Source: Asterias amurensis (Eukaryota > Echinodermata > Asteroidea > Forcipulatida > Asteriidae). From it: a stretch of 64,000 bases of DNA. The first letter of the stretch is position 1; each line of letters begins with the position of its first letter. The translations under genes and the position numbers were made by a program. The stretch is from NCBI RefSeq assembly GCF_032118995.1, contig NC_092650.1, positions 22,516,001 to 22,580,000 of the forward strand, written 5' to 3'. The notes below the pieces were generated by a model, which was given only the letters and a program-made list of their open reading frames with translations, did not search any database and was not told the origin of the DNA. Shown here piece after piece: positions 55,720 to 64,000 of the stretch.

Positions 55720-56271
55720 ACTGAGTGGAGACCGACAACAGAAAAGATAGCAGGGAAAAGGTCTTCATAGGGGAATTCTAGTGGTGTCCTCAACAAGGAA
55801 TTGTGTGTACGAAGTCTATGGGAGGTTCTTTTACTGCAGGGCCAAAGGAAACAACAGAAGATGTGTGTCCCTTTTTGTTCATTAAATTCTGTAAAAGTGT
55901 GACCGTGAAATTCTGTCATTATGATCAAGATTCCAATCAAACTAAACCAGAACAGACAGCAAGAAAGTACAATAAATAAAAACTTCAAATATGCAAATAA
56001 TATTTCAATATTTTAATACTTCTCTTATCCGTCCAAGTAATCTTATTAAATTTATTACACTGATTAGAATAACATTTCGGTACACATCAAATTGTAGTAT
56101 TTACATGTATGTTAAATTTACACATTGATTTGAATAATGACAACATTAGTAAATATTGCTGACCTTTACTTAGTGTCAAATATTTTGATCGTGTCAGTCT
56201 TTTCAAGTAAAGAAATTCATTGGAAGGCATGGTGTAAAGATATATAGTTAGCAATCAACAAAAATCATGGG

Positions 56272-56450
56272 GCCTGGAATTTCATCTTTGAGAGGGCAAG
56301 GACATTTTCATTTCAAAGGGTGCACTTTCGTTGAAAGCTTTTTTCAAAGTTTCCAAAACTCTTTCTGGAAACTTTTGAAGGGGCACTAAGGAAAAGAAAA
56401 GGGCAACAGGGGTCATGGCCTCCGTGTACACTCCAGACCTGAATATTCAT
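56272..56450. repeat. Diverged copy of the 4471-5011 repeat
   Basis: ggggcctggaatttcatctt to gcctccgtgtacactccaga with the 'gggcaaggacattttc' segment. Confidence 0.5.
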
Positions 56451-57045
56451 TGGGTTTGTCGCCTGCTTGTTGTTTCAAGAAGAGCTTCTACTTTGAAAGC
56501 TTGCTTAAGAACGGGTGTTTAGGCTGACATCCAACTAAGTTAGAATTGCTGTTATTGGTCAAACATCTTACAAAATTAAACTATACTCTTACAAAATAGT
56601 GACTCATCATTTCCTGCCAAGAAAAGACGTTGATACTCATAAATATAAGCTATGACCCCTTGCATATGACAGCACCCTCACCGAGGTCAAAGAAGGCAAA
56701 TCATCAGATGACCGAAGTTCTTTGAGCGTAAAAACATGGACGTGACTTCAGTGTCCCTGTACTCCTCTCTTGATAAACATACAATTTTAGATTCAAAAGC
56801 CAATAAATTCATGACGTGTATGTGGTTGCTACGGTGTGTTTTACAAAGGTATATTCGCAAAATTCAAAGTAATTTAATATGGGGGTGGGGGGGGGGGGGG
56901 GGCATATCAAGAAGGCAACCAAGCCAACCAACCCAACCAAAATGCAGTGCATGCAAAATGAACACTTTGGTAGCACTGGAGAGTGGATCAACTTTCAGTG
57001 TCTACTATCCCAAAGAAGAACACACACCTGAATCTTCACTAAGAC

Positions 57046-57210
57046 TACAAAGACGATTGCCTCCATGCGCCCCTGGTCATTGCCTAGGTGCCCTTGAAAT
57101 GCTTAAGACTTGGCCTAGAAATATACAATTTCCTCATAGGGTGCCCTTTACCAAGGAGAAAATAATAATGCCTTGATGCCCTTGCCCTTCAAAAACAGCA
57201 TACAGTCATG
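57046..57210. repeat. Inverted copy of the 4471-5011 repeat
   Basis: Contains ttgcctccatgcgcccctgg, caatttcctcatagggtgcc and gatgcccttgcccttcaa, the reverse complement of the unit at 4828-5011. Confidence 0.65.
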
Positions 57211-57326
57211 CTTGCAAGTGGCCACACAAGGTAAACCAGTGCTACCAAGTCACACCTCTCTCATTATAGCTCTCTGGTAACAGATCTCCCCCCCCCCAAA
57301 CAAAATATGAAGTAAACAAATAAATG

Positions 57327-57554
57327 TTAAAGGAACTTGTTGCCGTGGATCGGTCGAGTTGGTCTTTGAAAAGCGTTCTGAAACTGTTTTTTATAAAGTA
57401 CATATGGGTAGAAAGATGGTTTCTTTTTACCTCGTCGACTAACACGGTCGGCCATTTATGGGAGTCAAATTTGTGACTCCCATAAATGGCCGACCGTGTT
57501 AGTTCGCGACGTAAAAGGAAAACCTTGCAGATCCAAGGCAATGTGTTCCTTTAA
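57327..57554. mobile_element. Family-2 foldback element with symmetric internal deletions
   Basis: Only about 228 bp against 380-390 bp for other copies: sequence is missing on both sides of the centre while both ends and the palindromic core remain. Confidence 0.8.
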
Positions 57555-57716
57555 GCAGCACTAGACTTCATGACACCTTTGCACCCAAATTGTAAATAGC
57601 ATGCATTAATAGTTTGGTAAATATTCAGTTGTTTAATATGACATACTTAAATTAACCTCTACATGTTTTGAAGTTATTTCAGGTCAAAATGATTGAGTTA
57701 ATTAAAAATTTATTAT

Positions 57717-58080
57717 TTAAAGGCAGTGGACACTATAGGTTATTACTCTTAACAATAATTAGCATAAAACCTTACTTGGTAACGAGTAATGGGTAGAGGT
57801 TGACAGTATAACATTATAAGAATCGGCCCCCTCTGAAGTAACCTAGTTTTCGAGAAAGAAGTAATTTCCACCAACTTGATTTTGAGACATCAGATTTAGA
57901 ATTTGACGTCTCGAAATCAAGCATATCTGAAAGCACACAATTTTCGTGCGACAAGGGTGTTTTTTTTCTCATTTTGATCTCGTAACTTCGATGACCAATT
58001 GAGCTCAAATCTTCCCAGGTTTGTTGAGATACAGTGAGCAGACTGGTCTTTGACAATTACCAATAGTTTCCAGTCTTTAA
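57717..58080. mobile_element. Family-1 foldback element
   Basis: TTAAAGGCAGTGGACACTAT to AGTTTCCAGTCTTTAA, a somewhat diverged full-length copy. Confidence 0.78.
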
Positions 58081-58392
58081 ACCACACATTTGAAAGTGCA
58101 TACAAGCTATGTTCAATCAAATTTTGTCAAAAAACAAATGTAACAGAGCTTTTCCTATGTCCCTTTCATTTGAAAGCTAAAATCCATTTTAGTAATTTTC
58201 TATTCCATGTTTTTTTAAGTGGTGAACAGGGAGTTTTAACATCACTACAGAGACATCATATTATATTTGTTCTGAGAGCAAAGTGTCTAAAAACCATCAA
58301 ATCTACAGATGGTAATTTGTTTGTTAATATTCGACATATTAGTATCTCATTAATTATTTTGGTTTGTGTTTACAATAAGTATTTCTTTCCTT

Positions 58393-58783
58393 TTAAAGGA
58401 ACACGTTGCTTTGGATCGGTCGAGTTGGTCTTTGAAAATCGTTCTGTAACCGTTTGTTGTAAAATGTATATGGTTAGAAAGATATTGTAAAAGTAGAATA
58501 CAATGATCTACACAAATATGCCTCGAAATTGCGTGGTTTTCTTTTTACCCTGTCGACTAACACGGTCGGCCATTTATGGGAGTCAAAATTTTGACTACCA
58601 TAAATGGCCGACCGTGATAGTTCGCGACGTAAAAGGAAAACCGTGCAGTTTCGAGTGATACTTGTGTGGGTCTTTATATTCTACTTTTAAAACATCTTTC
58701 TAACCATATGCATTTCATAACAAACGGTTTCAAATGCTTTTAATAGACCAACTCGTCCGATCCAAGGCAACGTGTTCCTTTAA
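58393..58783. mobile_element. Family-2 foldback element (best preserved)
   Basis: TTAAAGGAACACGTTGCTTT to GCAACGTGTTCCTTTAA. A further TTAAAGATACTATGTCCG sequence starts on its terminal TTAA at 58780, again an abutting arrangement. Confidence 0.85.
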
Positions 58784-59183
58784 AGATACTATGTCCGATT
58801 TTTGGCGGCCATTTTCTAAGTTGACAAAACTGGCATCTCAGAGCGTATGTTTGTGCGGCCATTTTGTAAGTTGAACAAACAGCATCGCATGAGCGTTCAA
58901 TAAAAAAAAACTCAAACGTGTGATTCATATTCAACGCGCGTGCAGAATGACGTGCTTGTCATCTTGCGGTCCCGTGGCGTTTGTGCACGAAGTATCACTC
59001 ATGCGCCCTCTAGTTCTTATATATAACTCTATGGCTGGAACACAAACTTTTTTTCATGAATCTGCTTTGGGATTCCATTCACCACAGCATCTGTAGGAGG
59101 GTTTTACAACTTTCTCCTCCTGTTCTTTTGTTTACAAAACCCCCCAAAAGTGTTTCAGGATCTTTGCGATTGCGACTGTTTGC

Positions 59184-59737
59184 TCACTGCCAACTGGTGA
59201 GCCCAACCGATCCACCCTCAACAGCCATAAAGTCCTGCTTCACTTTGTTCATCACTGATACATCCTGCATGGCTTCAACGGCCGTCATGGCAAGTGCCTT
59301 AGCCACTCTCACAGTGCTGCAATGTGCAGCGACCTCACCCGCCGCTTCCGTGAACTCAGTGGTGTGGTTCACAACACCGCCATCAATGTCAAAGGCGGGG
59401 GCGATGCACGGCACGACGTGCGAGACGTTCCCCGCATCCGAAGATCCGACGGGGGTGTTGAGTTTGTCGCAGTCCGTGGTGAACTTTACCCCTTGGCTCT
59501 TGGCTTGTCTCTCGTAGATTTCTGCCAGTGTGTTGTTGGTGAGGAGATTCGAGTAGGGGTGGTCGGTGAAGCTGAACTCGATCTCGCATTGGGTGGCCTT
59601 GGCGGCAGCGACAAACGCTGCGTTGGCTCGCTGCTGGAGGAAGGCCATGTCAAGGTGGTCTCTTGCGCGCAGGTAGAACTTCATCTCTGTCTTCTCGGGG
59701 ATGATGTTTGGTTTAACGCCTCCACTGCTGATCACAC
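59184..59737 (-). CDS. PM20D2: PM20D2-like terminal exon
   Basis: Starts VISSGGVKPNIIPEKTEMKF after a TCTAAAG acceptor and ends GGSVGLTSWQ with TGA at 59186-59184. Contains ARDHLDMAFLQQRA, the HPYSNLLTNN segment, GSSDAGNVS and NHTTEFTEAAG. Family-typical C-terminal helix VAKALAMTAVEAM near the end. Confidence 0.9.
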
Positions 59738-60433
59738 CTTTAGAAAACAGGATGAAGACAAGTTTGGGATGAACATTTATTTCTAAGATCGACTAGTGAA
59801 TAACTGACTAGAGAACTGGTTTATGGATCTGTATAACTATTCTCAATGCTCTATTTAGAGCCATTGATGACGAAATTTATGGGAGGAAAACCCCAGAGAA
59901 TTACATCAGGGAAAACCCACATAGTCAAGTTGGGACTGAAAAACCCAATCCAAATACCCCCCTTGGGATTGAAACAGGGGTCCTAGTCCCAAAGGAGGAA
60001 GGTGAAGCAGGACACCAATACACCAATACAACATTACTGTAAGCATCAAGTGAGTTCCTGATTGGTTTTAATCTATCTGGCCCTACTGGCTAGTCATAAC
60101 AAAACTTTGAAAGTTCAGTTCAAGTGATCATTTAGACTTACCATGAATTTGCATGAAGGGTTTCAACTGCTGTCTGAGGACCGATATGTTGTTATAGCAG
60201 AGTACAGCGGCGTCCAGGGCGTTACGTCCTTCCCAGGGCTGTGCTGAAGCATGGGCTGCTTTCCCCTGGTACAACAGTGTGACTCTCATGATGGTCAGCA
60301 TTATCGGCTTGCTGATGTTGGCGCTGTAAGGCGTGACTGTCAGCGCCAGGTCGACATCCTTGAAGAAGTCCTGGTTGATGGCGTCAATCTTGGTGCCGTT
60401 GCCTTCCTGATCTGGGCAGCCGAGGACGGTCAC
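59184..60433 (-). CDS. PM20D2: PM20D2-like M20 family dipeptidase, C-terminal part (two exons)
   Basis: Two exons joined in phase 1 encode the last 281 residues of an M20 metallopeptidase-like protein; the first 150-190 residues must lie beyond the right edge. PM20D2 enzymes cleave dipeptides with a basic C-terminal residue, such as beta-alanyl-lysine, and are thought to remove side products of carnosine synthase in the cytosol. Recognised blocks: GKAAHASAQPWEGRNALDAA (dimerisation domain entry), SSGGVKPNIIPEK, SSDAGNVSHVVP and VVNHTTEFTEAAG with the last metal-ligand histidine. Odd points: where the family as I recall it has PAEE, this protein has PDQE, so the general-base Glu is Gln; and the His of the 'AHPS' segment is Thr (TVTPYS). 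It may be a pseudoenzyme or a divergent paralogue. Confidence 0.85.
60142..60433 (-). CDS. PM20D2: PM20D2-like penultimate exon
   Basis: Begins in phase 0 after a CTTCTAG acceptor with VTVLGCPDQEGNGTK, ends in phase 1 (QIHG) before GTAAGT. Carries the altered PDQE and TVTP segments and the intact GKAAHAS block. The GTG at its start is an ordinary valine codon, not an initiator. Confidence 0.87.
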
Positions 60434-61841
60434 CTAGAAGAGGGGGATTGTGAAAGATGATCAGGAGTTAGATAAAAGATAATGCTTTAAAAGCTGCATT
60501 TGTAAAGAGAGAAAAAAAACACTATTTACCAGGGTGGCTTGGTCGAGAGGTTGGTTTGTAACAGCTAAAAGTATTCTACAGTATTTTTGTTTGTAGAAAA
60601 AATTTGTAGTGTAAATGTTTAGTTTTGCAATGACCTACTTGTACATGTAACTATGCACCCACTGTAAATTTTTCAGTTCATTTTTGTCCTATCAAACAAC
60701 ATTGGGTAACTGACTGGGTAAATCTTTAAATACACCAGTAGGTTGTGTATGAACAGAGAGACAAATTAACTGGAGTGGGACTTGAACCAACAACCTCCAG
60801 ATTATTAAACCAGTTCTCAACCAATTTAGCTATCCTGCCCAATGTTGGAGGTCTCCCTTTTTAGTCAATGTCTTTGTTGATTTGTCTAGTTAGTAAACTG
60901 TCAAGCCAAAAATATTTAAACTGTGTTTTATTTATAATAAAGAAAAGTCAGTTTTCAAAAAATTGTTATTCTTAATATATTTTTCTTATGACGTAACAAA
61001 TGAGGTATGTTCGTAAAAATCTCTACAAAAGTTACTGCACATAATGCACCCGGGAGCTTTTTAACAAATGGATTTGGCACAGTATGAATATTAAACTATA
61101 ATTCTTATCAAAGTACTCCGCCAGTGAGTAACAAAGTAACACAACATTTCCAGCCACGAGGTAAAATCATGATCACATAGAACACAATTAGGAAAATGGC
61201 TCACATGGCAAGCTATGATGACCTCAAAGCTTCCCAATGAAAGGCAACTGATTCTTTGTTCTGAGCCCTTTTTTTCCCTTCAAGTTCCTGTCCGTGTACT
61301 TATTTCAGATGAAAACAATTCACCACAGAAACAAACAAGTGAACAATGAATCTGACTGCAACGGGATAATAATAGACAGGAAAACCAATACAGAAGCAAT
61401 CAACCATGTATGTGTACGCAAATGGTGTATGGTGACCTCAACCAGTTCCCGCCAGTTTTGAAAGCCGTGATCTCTGTAGCATGTCGGCTGTGAGTTGCAT
61501 TCACAAGTTTTAAGTTTAGAACTGTAAACTATAGTTGGAAAAAGTTTCTTGAAATTTCTCATAATCACTAAATCAGGTAGGGAATTTCAATGTATGAAGG
61601 GCAAAGATATTTTTTTATTTATAAAAGTTGTATGATTGACCACTGAAAAGAAAAACAAAGAATTGAAGGAAAAGCGGTCACATGCTGTGCACAGGAAACA
61701 GGTTGTTTAGGCTTTAAGCTGCTTTTTGTGATTGAGTCAATGCTGTGGTGATCAGCAAAAATATACTTGGTGATTAGTCAGTGTATGCTTGTAGTCAGTG
61801 TATTTCTTACTCACAGGTTAATATTTTTAGAAAGGTAACAG

Positions 61842-62022
61842 AGGCCGATTTCACAAAGGGATAAGGACCAGTCCCAACTTGGGACCAGTCAACTTAGGAC
61901 CAGTCTACTTCTACTGCTCCGCTATTATGAGCGAGCCATATAGTTTCTAGGAAGTAGGACTAGTCAGGGACGAGTTACTAGTCCTGTGCTAACTCCAGAT
62001 AAAACTAGTCCCAGGGGGCCAG
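61842..62022. mobile_element. Family-4 foldback element, diverged
   Basis: gaggccgatttcacaaaggg start with ggaccagtcaacttaggacc units; the right end is poorly preserved. Confidence 0.6.
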
Positions 62023-62675
62023 GGATAAAACAATAATTTAAAAAATGTGAACAATTTGAAAATCTTAGACTAACGTACCAGAGTAACAATTTTTGTATCG
62101 TTTGTTAATGTTAGGACTCTTTTTTTAAGAGTAGTTTATGTGATATTTGATTGGTAGCCCTTCATATTCATTGAGTGGAGATGAAAACTGATCATGGAAA
62201 CTATCAAACAGTTGCTTCTCTTGATTGAAGATTGAAGCAACTTCAACATCATTTGTTTAAATTAAAACCAAGAAAATAACCTTTGTTGCGATTAAAAACT
62301 ACCATGGTTGGGTCACAACAAATTTTACGGATAACTTTACTTTTGAACGAAAGCCTCTGAGCCTTTACTACCTAGTTCTAGGATTTATAATACAAATTTA
62401 TGTCGACTCAAATATAAACAACATCGAAATTGAAATTAAGATTAAAGTTTGTTTCAATAGATTATTTAAATTTAAAATGAAATTTTGCTTAATAAAGTGA
62501 AAAAGTATCTTTGGATTGTGATTTATTTTTCAGTATGTTTTGATCATATCCATTAGACATACATGCAAGCACTATCTTTAATTATTCACAAACAAAATTA
62601 GCCAATTAGCCAATACTTTGATTGAGTTTTATTTTTCAATGATTTTTGGCTTGCCTGAATCAATTACAGTCATTT

Positions 62676-63710
62676 GACCAGTTTGGGATCATTGACCGGT
62701 TCGGGATCATTGACCGGTTCGGGATCACTTCAACTTTGCAATAACCAAATAATTATATCACTTCTCATTATTACCCATTTCTGTTGATAAATGTGAAGAT
62801 TAACACCCATTAAACCAACAAACCCAAAATAAGGTGCCAAACATCATCACCAAAAAAGTTATGGCTGTTTTCCTGAAGGTTGTCTGCGAAATTTATCATT
62901 TTTTTGTTTAAAAATGTTGGTTGAAAAACACTGTTAAAACTTCTTACCTTTAGAATTGGAGTGCAGGGGCAAAAAATATTTATGTAAAATGATAAGAATG
63001 TGTAAAAAAACATTCCTGTAAATACTGTGCAGTCATCTTGTTTCTTTGAGGAGACGAAGTTATCAAAATCTTCTTTGGGGGGGGGGGGGGGGGGGCAACT
63101 TACCCTTGACCAGTTCGAGATCACTCAACATCTCATTGCTTCAAACGGTGCCGCACTAACTTACTAAGTATGGTAAAATCATACTACTGCAGTAGAAAGT
63201 TTATTTAGATGATTTTGAGAAACATTACTTCAACAAATTCTTGTAGATTTTTTTTTGTGAGAAAATTAAACTTGGAGGGGTCAATAATGCTTCTTAGGAT
63301 CGCTTCACTTTTTCATTTGCCTTTGCTGTTGTTTTGTGGTTTTGTCGCTGGGTTTTTGCGCTGCTATTGAAGACACTTGCATGACATTCACTAAAGAAAG
63401 GAAGTCCAAGTCCATGCCAACACACCTCTGAAGTTTCGTGTCATTGAGAGACAGTTTTATGAATGGGAGTATGGGTTTGCAATAAAGGGCACTCTACTGA
63501 TTCAGAATAGATTCAACTGATCCTGAACTGGTCAAACAGGTGACAATACTTTTCTTAAAGCCTCTTAAAAACAACAAAATTTTTTTTGTCAGTGAATACT
63601 TGGTGAGTTTTATGTCATGTTTAGGTAAACTGATAAACTTTTTTGTTTAAGATATCAAAGAGATTGCAACAAAAAACAATGTGAATTCAAAAAGTGATCC
63701 AGAACTGGTC
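62676..63710. repeat. Six dispersed copies of a gaccrgttcgggatca motif
   Basis: Forward at 62676-62691, 62694-62709, 62712-62727 and 63108-63123; inverted at 63518-63533 and 63695-63710. The first three are a tandem of 18-bp units. Confidence 0.7.
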
Positions 63711-64000
63711 AAACGACTGTATACGAAGCGTTGAAAATCAGCCTACGTACATTTCTTCCTGACAAGAAAATAATATGGATTGGCGAAAGCAATAATGAAC
63801 AACAAGCCAAATTCCATTGACCTTTTCAAGTATTCGAGATAAAGCTGTTTACAAATATATGACCATGTACTGACTACTAGGTTATTAGGTAGTACTACTA
63901 TAAATACTAGCTGTTCGTACAATCATGACGATATTGTAATACAAAATACAAACAATCAACAAAAGTCCAAAGTATTATTTATTTAATCTAACAATCACCT

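Larger units (their letters stand above)
54922..59183. other. Intergenic region between the 790-residue and PM20D2-like genes
   Basis: The promoter of the 790-residue gene should lie just above 54921, but no clear core element is visible. The rest is foldback repeats (55524-55719, 56272-56450, 57046-57210, 57327-57554, 57717-58080, 58393-58783) and spacer. The PM20D2-like 3' UTR should end somewhere below 59184; no AATAAA is evident close by. Confidence 0.55.
60434..64000. other. Intron or upstream part of the PM20D2-like gene
   Basis: I looked on the minus strand for the HACGHN-type metal-binding exon that should precede 60433 and did not find it, so the missing exons are off the window. 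It contains a 'ggactagtcct' foldback copy (61842-62022), a dispersed 16-bp motif (62676-63710) and a 19-base G run (63077-63095). Confidence 0.5.

Noticed and set aside
59056..59786. Plus-strand frames of 153 and 154 codons
   Set aside because: Antisense of the PM20D2-like terminal exon, whose minus-strand product has clear family motifs.
60431..60433. GTG as start codon of the PM20D2-like protein
   Set aside because: It directly follows a splice acceptor and family members have more than 150 residues before this point.
61320..61568. Minus-strand frame of 82 codons with a hydrophobic stretch
   Set aside because: No family resemblance, no splice sites in phase with the 60433 acceptor, and unlike the N-terminal part of PM20D2.

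Overview
The window looks like animal nuclear DNA, most likely from an echinoderm and probably a sea star. The reasons are AT-rich introns with GT-AG splice sites, small exons, and a very dense set of short foldback (MITE-like) repeats. Assigning it to sea stars rests on my familiarity with such repeats and was not checked. There is no prokaryotic operon, CRISPR array, rRNA gene or prophage here. I see three protein-coding genes, all on the minus strand, together making up roughly 13% of the sequence.

Layout. 1-9076 is intergenic: foldback repeats, a 43-bp-arm hairpin at 128-257 and a triple nuclear-receptor half-site at 30-50. 9077-45068 holds the coding part of one large gene, which I could reconstruct from start codon to stop codon as 32 coding exons with consistent phases (4629 bp, 1542 residues). 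It is a WD-repeat protein of the WDR97 type, with a WD40 N-terminal half, an acidic and proline-rich middle, a helical block and a conserved-looking C-terminus. A likely non-coding first exon ends at 46262, with a YY1-type motif just upstream. 46370-50549 is repeat-filled and includes a nested insertion. 50550-54921 is a complete five-exon gene for a 790-residue protein that I do not recognise. Its first intron contains a satellite of about 155 bp, and its stop codon overlaps an AATAAA signal. 54922-59183 is intergenic. 59184-60433 carries the last two exons of a PM20D2-like M20 peptidase, whose 5' exons lie beyond the right edge.

Repeats dominate the rest. Two abundant foldback families begin TTAAAGG and end CCTTTAA. 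Further families carry a 'cccaatttcat' terminus, a 'ggactagtcct' core, or other inverted ends. Tandem arrays lie in introns, two of them directly at 5' splice sites (26838-27184 and 16795-17085).

The three genes are not an operon and show no obvious functional link. WDR97-type proteins are thought to belong to the ciliary/flagellar WD-repeat group, and PM20D2 is a dipeptidase. The most interesting protein-level signals are the apparent loss of two active-site residues in the PM20D2-like protein, the run of tiny symmetric exons in the WD gene, and the unrecognised 790-residue protein.
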